Assembly (NCBI RefSeq): GCF_002893625.1
Contig: NZ_PKMZ01000001.1
Location: 1,136,166-1,200,165 of the forward strand
Source of the DNA: Mangrovicella endophytica
Lineage (GTDB): Bacteria; Pseudomonadota; Alphaproteobacteria; Rhizobiales; Rhizobiaceae
Length of the DNA: 64,000 bases
Reading direction: 5' to 3'
The first letter of the stretch is position 1. Every line of letters starts with the position of its first letter. The translations under genes and the position numbers were made by a program. Below the pieces are notes generated by a model. The model did not search any database. It was not told the origin of the DNA and saw only the letters and a program-made list of their open reading frames with translations. Shown here in pieces: positions 37,911-45,839 of this stretch.

Positions 37911-38698
37911 CCGACAAAACCTTCATCATGTCGCGCCGCCGGTTCCTGACGGGCGCAGCGGTCGCCGCTTCGAGCCTTCCGCTGTCGGGTTGCTTCGACG
38001 ACGTGGCCTCGCGCGACAGCGACATTCGCGGTGTGCTGGCCGCCGCCAACTCGCTCACCTATCGCGTCCAGCGTCAGCTGCTCGACACCGGCGCCCTTGC
38101 GCCCGAATACAGCGCAAGCGAAATCCGTCAGCCGCAAAGGCCGAATGGCACGGTCGAGCCGCAGGACGATGATTATACCAGCCTCGCGGGCGAGAACTTC
38201 AGGACCTACCGCCTCGCCGTTGCGGGCCTCGTCGATTCGCCGCTGTCACTGTCACTGGACGAAATCCGCGCCATGCCGGTGCGCACGCAGATCACCCGAC
38301 ACGACTGTGTGGAAGGCTGGAGCTGCATCGCCAAGTGGACGGGAACGCCGCTCGCCGGCATCCTCAAGGCTGCCAAGGTGAAGCCGGCGGCGCGCTTCGT
38401 CGTCTTCACCTGCTTCGACACGATGGAGAACGGCTTCGATGGACCCGTGCGATATTACGAGTCGATCGATCTCGCCGATGCCAATCATGCGCAGACGATC
38501 CTCGCCTATGGGTTGAACGATGCGTCGCTTCCGGTGGCCAACGGTGCACCGCTGCGGGTACGGGTCGAGCGGCAGCTGGGTTACAAGATGGCCAAGTACA
38601 TCAGCGGCATCGTACTGACGGATACGCTCGCAGCTTACGGTGATGGCTTCGGGAGTTACTGGGCCGATCGCGGCTACGACTGGTTCGCCGGCATCTGA
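37907..38698 (+). CDS. Molybdopterin-dependent oxidoreductase, sulfite-oxidase fold
   Basis: The 263-residue product has a twin-arginine signal (SRRRFLTG, residues 9-16) and a lipobox-like LSGC ending at Cys29, so it may be a Tat-exported lipoprotein facing the periplasm. The catalytic domain matches the SUOX/MsrP fold, with HDCVEGWSCIAKWTG (about 132-146); Cys134 is the expected molybdenum ligand. LGYKMAKYISGI near residue 224 is also family-like. Coupled translation with the cytochrome b gene points to a membrane-bound two-subunit enzyme. The substrate is not known; methionine sulfoxide reduction (MsrP) or another small-molecule redox is possible. Confidence 0.9.
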   Translation: MTDKTFIMSRRRFLTGAAVAASSLPLSGCFDDVASRDSDIRGVLAAANSLTYRVQRQLLDTGALAPEYSASEIRQPQRPNGTVEPQDDDYTSLAGENFRTYRLAVAGLVDSPLSLSLDEIRAMPVRTQITRHDCVEGWSCIAKWTGTPLAGILKAAKVKPAARFVVFTCFDTMENGFDGPVRYYESIDLADANHAQTILAYGLNDASLPVANGAPLRVRVERQLGYKMAKYISGIVLTDTLAAYGDGFGSYWADRGYDWFAGI

Positions 38699-38801
38699 GC
38701 GCCGCACGTCTCGGATCGGCGTCGAAGTCGTCCGTCGGATCGGCGACGTGCTGTCGTTCGTGTCCCTCATCTCTCATACGAATTATTCATGACCATTGAC
38801 G

Positions 38802-38823
38802 CAGAATAGGCACAACTATTCTG
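38802..38823 (+). promoter_or_regulatory. Palindrome upstream of pruR-like gene
   Basis: CAGAATAG and CTATTCTG form a perfect 8-base inverted repeat around GCACAA, ending where the GAGGA ribosome binding site of the next gene begins. It could be a repressor operator or an RNA stem that shields the binding site. Confidence 0.45.
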
Positions 38824-38833
38824 AGGACGTGCA

Positions 38834-39358
38834 ATGGCAGCCCATTTCAGCCGCCGCCGCATCATCACTGCCGGCTCGGCAATCGCCGCGGGGCTTCTAC
38901 TCGCCAGGCGGGCAGCGGCGGCAGTCGCGGCGCCGCACCAGAAGCCGGTGCTGACCATCGGCGGCAAGATCGGCGCTCCCAATGCCGGCGACGCGGCCAT
39001 CTTCGACATGCCGACGCTGGAATCCCTGGGGACGACGTCCTTCGTCACCGGCAACCCCTGGCAAGACGGTCAGCATACTTTCGAGGGCGTACCGTTGCAG
39101 GCCCTGATGGATGCCGTTGAGGCCAAGGGTGATACCCTGCAGGTCACGGCACTGAATTTCTACACAGCCGCCTTCCCGAAGGCGGGGCTGGCCGACGACG
39201 GTGTCATCCTCGCCACCAAGTGCGACGGCGCCTACATGCCCGTCAGCGACAAGGGGCCGCTCTTCGTCATTTATCCCTTCGACGACAACACGACCCTGCA
39301 GCATCAGATGTATTACACGCGCTGCGTCTGGCAGGTGGCGCGCATCGACATCGTCTGA
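38834..39358 (+). CDS. PruR-like pterin-binding periplasmic protein (sulfite-oxidase fold)
   Basis: The 174-residue product has a twin-arginine-like signal (SRRRIITAG) and a small SUOX-fold domain with FEGVPLQALMDAV (about residues 83-95) and ending DDNTTLQHQMYYTRCVWQ. The position of the molybdenum-binding cysteine in the enzyme next door is occupied here by VTGNPW, so no catalytic Mo ligand is visible. In Agrobacterium a similar protein, PruR, binds pterins and controls the GGDEF-EAL protein DcpA encoded directly downstream. The same gene order occurs here (31 bases to the next gene). The role is inferred from fold and context. Confidence 0.78.
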   Translation: MAAHFSRRRIITAGSAIAAGLLLARRAAAAVAAPHQKPVLTIGGKIGAPNAGDAAIFDMPTLESLGTTSFVTGNPWQDGQHTFEGVPLQALMDAVEAKGDTLQVTALNFYTAAFPKAGLADDGVILATKCDGAYMPVSDKGPLFVIYPFDDNTTLQHQMYYTRCVWQVARIDIV

Positions 39359-39389
39359 GCGCGGCGCAGATGATCCGGCGGGCACCCTC

Positions 39390-41363
39390 ATGAAGATCGC
39401 GAACCGGTGGGAAGTGCCGCTGATCGCGGCAACGGCCGGCATCGCGCTCGCGGCCGTCTCCGTCCTGTTCCTCAGCGCGCGCTACATCGACAGTATCTCG
39501 GCCTCCTCGCAGAACAACGTCGTCTGGGACGTCATGTCCGCGGCGCCAGAGGTTGCCATGCTGCAGACAGCGGTGGCCGAGCGCTTCGTCCCCGGCATTT
39601 CGCATGCCGATGACGAGGTGGAGCTACGATTTGCCATCCTGGAGAACCGCGTCAAGATACTGAAGAAAGCGACGTCGACAGCACCTTTCGATGAAGAGAG
39701 CCGCGGCCTCGTAACGCTGTTTGCAGGCGTCGTCGACGAGTTGCGGCCACAGATTCAGTCGCTCGACGCGCCGGCGGAAGCAGAGACGATCCTGCGGGAG
39801 CTCGATCGGCTGAACAGCCAGACGATCCGTCTCAGTGCGACCGCCACCGCCAGCGCGGCACAGCGGATCGCCACCAACCAGTCTCAGCTATCGACCCTCT
39901 TCTGGCTGCTGCTGGCGAAGGTCCTCGCCCTGATCGGGGCTGGCATGGCCCTCATCTTCATGCTGCGTCGCGCTCTGCGGCGCGCCGACAGCCTCGCTCG
40001 GGTCGACTTCCTGACGAGACTTCCCAACCGGTTCGCCTTTGGGAAGACGCTGCGGTCGGTCTTTGCGGAGGGCGAGCCGCTGCCCGGCTCGGTGGCCGTG
40101 CTGATGTTCGACCTCGACCTCTTCAAGCATGTCAACGACACGCTCGGTCACGCCGCGGGCGACCGGCTCCTGTGCAGCGTGGCCGAGCGGCTGCGTCCGA
40201 TCCTCGCCGACGCGCTGATGTTCGCGCGGCTGAGCGGCGACGAATTCGCAGTGATCTTCCGGTCTCCGGCTGCCGAGTCGATGGCGCGCCTTGCGGCCCG
40301 CCAGATCATCCATGCCTTCGAGAAGCCGTTCGACCTGGAGGAGACTCAAGCCCTGTCCTCGGCAAGCATCGGCGTCGCCGTGCTGTCGCGGGGTGATACG
40401 TCCGACGATCTCCTGAAGAATGCCGATCTCGCGCTCTATACGGTGAAGGACGGCCAGCGGAACGGCTTCCGCTTCTACGAATCCTCGATGAAGGAGGCAT
40501 TCCTCGCTCGCCAGACGCTGGCCAAGGATCTCGAGACGGCGATCGAGCGCGACGAGTTCGAGCTGCGATTCCAACCTGTCGTCAACCTGCATGACGGTCG
40601 CACGCGCGCCTTCGAGGCGCTGCTGCGCTGGCAGCATCCCGAGCGCGGCAGCGTGCCGCCGGGCGAGTTCATTCCGGTCGCCGAGGAGACCGGGCAGATC
40701 GTGGCGATCGGCGACTGGGTGCTGCGGCGCGCCTGCGAGACCGCGGCGACCTGGCCCGACCATGTCGGCATCACCGTCAATCTTTCGAGCCGGCAGTTCC
40801 TGGATTCCAGTCTGCAAGCCAGTATCCTCGACGCACTGGAGACGAGCCGCCTGCGGCCGGAGCGCCTGACGCTGGAGATCACAGAGTCCGTCCTTATCCA
40901 GAATGATCAGGCCGTGCTGCTGACGCTGAACGAGCTGCGCCATCTCGGCGTCTGCACGGCGCTCGATGATTTCGGCACCGGCTATGCCTCGCTCAGCTAC
41001 CTCACCCGCTTCCCCTTCGACATCATCAAGATCGACCAGTCCTTCGTGCGCGGCTCGGCGCGCCAGCAGAACAGCCAGCTGATCGTCCAGTCGATCGCGG
41101 ATCTCGCCCGCAAGCTCGGGCTGACGACGGTCGCGGAGGGCATCGAGACGGCGGAGCAGTACGAGATGGTCAAGGCCGCCGGCTGCAACCGCGGCCAAGG
41201 CTATCTCTTCGACCGGCCGCTGACGCCAGCCGACTGCGCCGCACGGCTATCGCTGGAGGCGATTGCCGCCGTCCCGCGCGGGATGAACGATGCGGCGGTG
41301 GCTCAGCCGGCATCGGCAGAGGCTCAGCTTCACGCCAGCGATCAGTCGCGGCTGAGCGCCTGA
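39390..41363 (+). CDS. DcpA-like diguanylate cyclase/phosphodiesterase (GGDEF-EAL)
   Basis: The 657-residue inner membrane protein should make and degrade cyclic-di-GMP. It has a membrane helix at about 10-30, a periplasmic sensor region of about 140 residues, a second helix at 171-192, a GGDEF domain (205-365) with SGDEF at 282-286, and an EAL domain (380-625). The EAL metal and substrate residues are all present: E409-A410-L411, N464, E497, DDFGTG at 526-531, K547, E583. No RxxD inhibitory site lies before SGDEF. The small PruR-like partner upstream would contact the periplasmic region. No HAMP domain is evident. Confidence 0.9.
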   Translation: MKIANRWEVPLIAATAGIALAAVSVLFLSARYIDSISASSQNNVVWDVMSAAPEVAMLQTAVAERFVPGISHADDEVELRFAILENRVKILKKATSTAPFDEESRGLVTLFAGVVDELRPQIQSLDAPAEAETILRELDRLNSQTIRLSATATASAAQRIATNQSQLSTLFWLLLAKVLALIGAGMALIFMLRRALRRADSLARVDFLTRLPNRFAFGKTLRSVFAEGEPLPGSVAVLMFDLDLFKHVNDTLGHAAGDRLLCSVAERLRPILADALMFARLSGDEFAVIFRSPAAESMARLAARQIIHAFEKPFDLEETQALSSASIGVAVLSRGDTSDDLLKNADLALYTVKDGQRNGFRFYESSMKEAFLARQTLAKDLETAIERDEFELRFQPVVNLHDGRTRAFEALLRWQHPERGSVPPGEFIPVAEETGQIVAIGDWVLRRACETAATWPDHVGITVNLSSRQFLDSSLQASILDALETSRLRPERLTLEITESVLIQNDQAVLLTLNELRHLGVCTALDDFGTGYASLSYLTRFPFDIIKIDQSFVRGSARQQNSQLIVQSIADLARKLGLTTVAEGIETAEQYEMVKAAGCNRGQGYLFDRPLTPADCAARLSLEAIAAVPRGMNDAAVAQPASAEAQLHASDQSRLSA

Positions 41364-41394
41364 CGTCGTATCAGAGGCGTCGCCGGCCTTGCGG

Positions 41395-42099
41395 TCAGCC
41401 GAGTAGGACCAGCGCAGCGTCCAGCTCGGCACGCCGGGCCGCGCGGCGGGCTTCCGCCTCCTCGTCGGCGCCCCACTGCTCGATGTTCCAGTCTTCATCG
41501 AGATGGGCGAGCGTCCATGCCTCGTCGCCGGTCAAACGCTTCTCGGCGACGGCCAGCGCCAGCAGCGCCGAGCCGGTCAGGGTGGTGACCTGATGCAGAG
41601 CCGCGACAGCGAACGGATCCTCCAGCGCGTCGATCCGGCGGCGGAAGGCTATGATCGACTCGTCCGGCTGCGCGACATGCATGACGCCTTCGGCAAGATG
41701 GAAGCGCACGCCGAGGCGTTCCTCGGCCCAGCGCAGAACAGGATCCCAGCCCTGGCGCTCGCGCTCCGCGAGCTCTGCCGGACTACCGGCGCGATAGAAG
41801 AGAAGGTCTGTCTCGATGTAGCGGGCAAGATCGCCCCGAACCTCGTCGGCTCGATCGGCGATGCCATCCACCACAGTGTTGACAAGGCGCGTCAGCGGCA
41901 TGGTCGCCGGGTCGATCCGCTCGCCCTGCCCCGCCCATTCCGCCGCGATCCGCTCGGCGGCGGCGCGGCCTGGCACCGCCAGCGGGCGGCGGCCGGGCGT
42001 CTTGACGCTCCGCCCGTCGAGCAGCACGGCGTAGCCGGCTTCGGTTTCGCCCACCGACACCGAGTCGTAGAACCGCTTTGGCAGTTCCGGACGAACCAT
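41395..42099 (-). CDS. ATP12-family chaperone
   Basis: ATP12 proteins assist assembly of the F1 ATP synthase alpha subunit. The 234-residue product matches the family: LPKRFYDSVSVGETEAGYAV near residue 5-25, LLDGRSVKTPGRRPLAVP near 26-43, the DLLFYRAGSPAELAERE segment near 100 and WDPVLRWAEERLGV near 117-130. ATG at 42099 is used; a TTG at 42144 would add 15 residues. It is the last gene of the minus-strand degQ run and converges on the GGDEF-EAL gene. Confidence 0.9.
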   Translation of the reverse strand: MVRPELPKRFYDSVSVGETEAGYAVLLDGRSVKTPGRRPLAVPGRAAAERIAAEWAGQGERIDPATMPLTRLVNTVVDGIADRADEVRGDLARYIETDLLFYRAGSPAELAERERQGWDPVLRWAEERLGVRFHLAEGVMHVAQPDESIIAFRRRIDALEDPFAVAALHQVTTLTGSALLALAVAEKRLTGDEAWTLAHLDEDWNIEQWGADEEAEARRAARRAELDAALVLLG

Positions 42100-42190
42100 G
42101 CCGTCATTGCTGCCTGCGCGCTCTTCGCCTGAATCTGATTGCAAGCTCGTTGCCTCAAGCCGTTGATGTATAAGGTCTCGGTCTCAACAC

Positions 42191-42913
42191 TCAGAACGCG
42201 CGGCCGGCCAAAGTCGTTGCTGCACCATCGGGTGCAGCGACAGCGCTGCCGGCGTCCAGCCAGGCATCGATAGCGAGCGCCAGGGCGGCGACATTGCTCG
42301 CCACCGAAAGGGCCCCGGCGGCAAGCAGCGTCTCGGCCTTGCCCGCACCCCAGGCGACGCCGATCGCATCCGAACCGGCCGCCTTCGCCATCTCGATGTC
42401 GTAGACGGCATCACCGATGACGAGGGCATCCCGGGGACGGATCCCCAATGTGTCGCAGCATTCCAGCACCATCGCGGGATGCGGCTTCGACGGGCAGTCG
42501 TCGGCGGTGCGAACCACCTGAAAATGATCGGTCAGTCCGTGAGCCGTGCAGATCGCGGTGACGCCGCGGCGGGACTTGCCGGTGACGAGGCCGAGCAGCA
42601 CCTCCTCGCGGCTTCGCAAGGCATCAAGCATATCGCGCACGCCATCGAAGAGGGTCTCACGGAACTGCGCGTCGTCCCGGGTCGAGCGGAAGGTGCTGCG
42701 GTAGGTTTCAGCCATCGCGCCGTGCAACGCCGTCTCGCCGTCCGGATGCAGCCGCGCAATCGCCGTCTCCAGCGATAGGCCGACAATGGCGCGCGTCGCC
42801 GCGTCTCCCGGTGCGGGGAGCGCATGCGCGACGAAGACGCGTCGCATTGCCTCGCAGATCAGGCCGAGGGTGTCAGCGATGGTGCCGTCGCAGTCGAACA
42901 GGATCGCCCGCAT
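42191..42913 (-). CDS. HAD-superfamily hydrolase (phosphoglycolate phosphatase-like)
   Basis: The 240-residue product has the HAD motifs in order: DCDGTIADTL (residues 8-17, nucleophile Asp), LVTGKSRRG near 110, the lysine in CPSKPHP near 142, and VIGDAVYDIEMAKAAG near 165-180. A helical cap lies between motifs I and II, as in subfamily IA. The substrate is unknown. Its ATG shares one base with the rluC stop. Confidence 0.9.
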   Translation of the reverse strand: MRAILFDCDGTIADTLGLICEAMRRVFVAHALPAPGDAATRAIVGLSLETAIARLHPDGETALHGAMAETYRSTFRSTRDDAQFRETLFDGVRDMLDALRSREEVLLGLVTGKSRRGVTAICTAHGLTDHFQVVRTADDCPSKPHPAMVLECCDTLGIRPRDALVIGDAVYDIEMAKAAGSDAIGVAWGAGKAETLLAAGALSVASNVAALALAIDAWLDAGSAVAAPDGAATTLAGRAF

Positions 42914-43893
42914 CAGGCGTCTCCCTCCGCCTCGTCGAAGCCGAAGAGGTTCCAGGTCTGCACCATGTGCGGCGGCAGCGGCGCGCTCTGGTCGACGACG
43001 CCGCCGTCCGGATGCGGAATGACGATGCGGCGGGCGTGGAGGTGCAGGCGCTTCTGCACGCCGCCGGGGAACTCCCAATTGGTGTCATGCTCGAAATATT
43101 TCGGGTCGCCGAGGATCGGATGGCCGATATGGGCGGCGTGGACGCGCAGCTGGTGCGTGCGGCCTGTATAGGGCTCCATTTCCAGCCAGGTGAACTGCTG
43201 CCCGACCTGGTCGATGATGCGATAATGCGACAGCGCATGGTCGGCGCCCTCGTCGCCATGCTTGGCAACCCGCATCCGATCACCGTCCGGCGTCTGCTCC
43301 TTGACGAGATAGGTGGAGATCCGCCCCTCGCGGGGGTTCGGAACGCCCTTCACCAGCGCCCAGTAGGTCTTCTTGGTGTCACGCTCGCGAAACGCCTTGG
43401 TCAGCGCCACGGCCGCACCGCGTGTCTTGGCGACGACGAGAACGCCCGACGTGTCGCGGTCGAGCCGGTGCACCAGGCGCGGCTTCTCGCCCTTCTTGTT
43501 GCGCCAGGCTTCCAGCATCTGGTCGACATGCCGTGCAACGCCCGACCCGCCCTGCACGGCAAGGCCAGCCGGCTTGTTGAAGACGATTACCTTGTCGTCC
43601 TGATGCAGCAGCATCTGCGCCAGGACATCGTCGTCCTGGCGGTTGCGCATCGTGTTCGCCGTCAGCGGCCCGCTTGCCTTCGCATCGGAATCGATGGGTG
43701 GGATGCGGATCACCTGGCCCGGTGCGATGCGCGTGTCCGACTTGGCGCGACCGCCATCGACCCGCACCTGACCCGAGCGCAAGAGCTTCTGGAGATGGCC
43801 GAAGCCAAGCCCCGGATAATGCAGCTTGAACCAGCGGTCGAGCCTGAGGCCCGCCTCGTCCGGCTCCACCGTGATCTGCTCGACGCTCGCCAT
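42913..43893 (-). CDS. RluC/RluD-family 23S rRNA pseudouridine synthase
   Basis: The 326-residue product has an S4 RNA-binding domain (residues 15-75), then the synthase domain with PRLVHRLDRDTSGVLVVAKT near 135-155. The aspartate in HRLDRDTSG is the catalytic residue. GRTHQLRVHAAHIGHPILGD near 250-270 is the second signature. RluC modifies 23S rRNA positions 955, 2504 and 2580 in E. coli; which positions this one modifies is not certain. The ATG at 43893 has GAGAGG 7 bases upstream and is preferred over the one at 43899. Confidence 0.92.
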   Translation of the reverse strand: MASVEQITVEPDEAGLRLDRWFKLHYPGLGFGHLQKLLRSGQVRVDGGRAKSDTRIAPGQVIRIPPIDSDAKASGPLTANTMRNRQDDDVLAQMLLHQDDKVIVFNKPAGLAVQGGSGVARHVDQMLEAWRNKKGEKPRLVHRLDRDTSGVLVVAKTRGAAVALTKAFRERDTKKTYWALVKGVPNPREGRISTYLVKEQTPDGDRMRVAKHGDEGADHALSHYRIIDQVGQQFTWLEMEPYTGRTHQLRVHAAHIGHPILGDPKYFEHDTNWEFPGGVQKRLHLHARRIVIPHPDGGVVDQSAPLPPHMVQTWNLFGFDEAEGDA

Positions 43894-43923
43894 ACTCATG
43901 CCTCTCGTATCGGGCCGTGAGAT

Positions 43924-44013
43924 AGAGCATTTCCGGCCGATATTGAACCGCTCTGCCGGACAGCATTCGGGCACCGCGAAACAGAACGATTCCGTGTCGG
44001 CCGGAAATGCTCT
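43924..44013. repeat. 90-base palindromic intergenic element
   Basis: Two perfect 17-base inverted arms (AGAGCATTTCCGGCCGA at 43924-43940 and its complement at 43997-44013) enclose a 56-base centre. It sits between crcB and the rluC-like gene inside an operon. Arms starting AGAGCAT are typical of dispersed palindromic intergenic repeats in Hyphomicrobiales, so this may be one copy of such a family or a small miniature element. Confidence 0.65.
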
Positions 44014-44017
44014 GGCA

Positions 44018-44395
44018 TCAGGCGACGATGCGCGCGAGGGCGAGACCAGCGAACAGCGCCGCGAGGCCGATGATGACGGATGCCGCGACATATGCGAGGG
44101 CCGTTATGACCTCGCCGCGCTCGAAGATCACCGCGGCATCAAGCGTCAGCGAAGAGAAGGTGGTGAAGCCGCCGAGGAACCCCGTCGCGACGAGCAGACG
44201 CAGCTCGGCGGAGCCGCCGAGGCGGCGCGCCAGCACCTCGATGAAAATGCCCATCAGGAACGAGCCGACGATGTTCACCGTCATCGTTCCCCACGGAAAT
44301 GCCGATCCGGCAATTCGCGTGCTTGCGACGCTGACGAGGTGCCGGGCGACCGAGCCGACGGCGCCGCCGACCGCAACAAGGAGGATCTGGTTCAT
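44018..44395 (-). CDS. crcB: Fluoride efflux channel CrcB/Fluc
   Basis: Fluc channels export fluoride as dual-topology dimers. The 125-residue product has four membrane helices, with GGAVGSVARHLVS near residue 10-22, MTVNIVGSFLMGI near 38-50 (the conserved asparagine) and TGFLGGFTTFSS near 70-82 (phenylalanine box). No fluoride riboswitch is visible in the 66 bases before it. Confidence 0.93.
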   Translation of the reverse strand: MNQILLVAVGGAVGSVARHLVSVASTRIAGSAFPWGTMTVNIVGSFLMGIFIEVLARRLGGSAELRLLVATGFLGGFTTFSSLTLDAAVIFERGEVITALAYVAASVIIGLAALFAGLALARIVA

Positions 44396-44461
44396 CCTGC
44401 TTGTGTAGTCGATCAGCCGCCGCGTGCAACGAGCGGAAACGACTCGGCTATCGAAGATCGA

Positions 44462-45838
44462 TTAGTCGTCGAAGGACCGCTCATCCCGCTGCGTCCGTAG
44501 CCGCGCCCACTCGGCGAGGCGCTGGCCGATGCGCTGCTCGGCGCCACGATCGGTCGGGCGGTAGAAGCGCTGCCGCTCCATCTCGTCCGGAAAGTAGTTC
44601 TGGCCCGAGAAGGCGTCCGGCGCATCGTGGTCATAGGCGTAGCCGGTGCCGTAGCCCTCGTCCTTCATCAACTTGGTCGGGGCATTCAGAATGTGCTTGG
44701 GCGGCAGCAGCGAGCCATGCTCCTTGGCCGCCCTCATGGCGCCCTTGAAGGCGACATAGACCGCGTTCGATTTCGGGGCGCTGGCGAGATAGACGGCGGC
44801 CTCAGCCAGCGCCAGCTCGCCTTCCGGGGAGCCGAGATAGTCGTAGGCGTCCTTGGCGGCATTGGCGATCACGAGGGCTTGCGGATCGGCGAGCCCGATA
44901 TCCTCCACCGCCATGCGGACCAGCCGGCGGCCGAGATAAAGTGGGTCCTCGCCGGCATCGAACATCCGGCAGAGCCAGTAGAGCGCCGCATCCGGATCGG
45001 ATCCCCTCACCGACTTATGGAGCGCCGAGATCAGATTGTAGTGGCCGTCCTGGCTCTTGTCGTAGACGGGCGCACGGCGCTGCACGATCCGCTGCAGAGC
45101 GTCGGCATCAAACACCTCGCCGGAGCGGCTGGCGCGCCAGACCTCCTCGGCAAGTGTCAGCACCGCGCGGCCGTCGCCATCGGCCATCCGCAGCAGCACC
45201 GCTCGCGCCTCGTCGTCGAGCGGCAAAGGCCGGCCTTCCGCCTCCTCGGCCCGGGCCATCAGCTTTGCCAGGCTCTCAGGACCATGCGAGCGGAAGGTCA
45301 GCACCCGCGCGCGCGACAGGAGCGCCGCGTTCAGCTCGAAGGACGGGTTCTCTGTGGTGGCGCCGATCAGCACGACGGTGCCGTCTTCCATCACCGGCAG
45401 GAACGAGTCCTGCTGCGCCCGGTTGAAGCGATGGATCTCATCGACGAAGAGCAGCGTCTGGCGCCCGTTCGAGCGGCGCAGCCGTGCCGACTCGAAGACC
45501 TTCTTGAGGTCGGCGACGCCGGAGAAGATCGCCGAAATCTGCTCGAAGGCGTAGTCCACCTCGCGGGCCAGCAGCCGCGCCACGGTCGTCTTGCCGGTGC
45601 CGGGCGGTCCCCAGAAGATCATCGAGCCTAGCGTGCCGCTCTCCAGCATACGCGACAGCACGCCTTCCGGCCCGGTCAGATGCTCCTGGCCAACGACCTC
45701 GGACAGGCGCTGCGGCCGCAGCCGGTCGGCGAGCGGACGCGGAGCCGACACGCGCTCCTGAGGCTGGATCTCCCGCGCCGGACGCTGCGGCTGCGGCTGC
45801 GGCTGCCGAGGCTCGATCGGGCCGAAGAGATCGGCCAC
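44462..45838 (-). CDS. rarA: Replication-associated recombination protein RarA (MgsA)
   Basis: RarA is an AAA+ ATPase that acts at stalled replication forks with SSB and RecA. The 458-residue product has Walker A GPPGTGKTT near residue 78, Walker B LLFVDEIHRFNRAQQD near 128-143, sensor LIGATTENPSFELN near 155-168, and the C-terminal tetramer region with YDYLGSPEGELALAEAAVYLA and DHDAPDAF. A short Gln/Pro-rich leader (residues 8-25) precedes the core. The GTG start lies 1 base after the degQ stop. Confidence 0.95.
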   Translation of the reverse strand: MADLFGPIEPRQPQPQPQRPAREIQPQERVSAPRPLADRLRPQRLSEVVGQEHLTGPEGVLSRMLESGTLGSMIFWGPPGTGKTTVARLLAREVDYAFEQISAIFSGVADLKKVFESARLRRSNGRQTLLFVDEIHRFNRAQQDSFLPVMEDGTVVLIGATTENPSFELNAALLSRARVLTFRSHGPESLAKLMARAEEAEGRPLPLDDEARAVLLRMADGDGRAVLTLAEEVWRASRSGEVFDADALQRIVQRRAPVYDKSQDGHYNLISALHKSVRGSDPDAALYWLCRMFDAGEDPLYLGRRLVRMAVEDIGLADPQALVIANAAKDAYDYLGSPEGELALAEAAVYLASAPKSNAVYVAFKGAMRAAKEHGSLLPPKHILNAPTKLMKDEGYGTGYAYDHDAPDAFSGQNYFPDEMERQRFYRPTDRGAEQRIGQRLAEWARLRTQRDERSFDD

Positions 45839-45839
45839 C

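Noticed and set aside
44396..44461. Fluoride riboswitch before crcB
   Set aside because: The 66-base spacer has no sequence or fold resembling the crcB motif.
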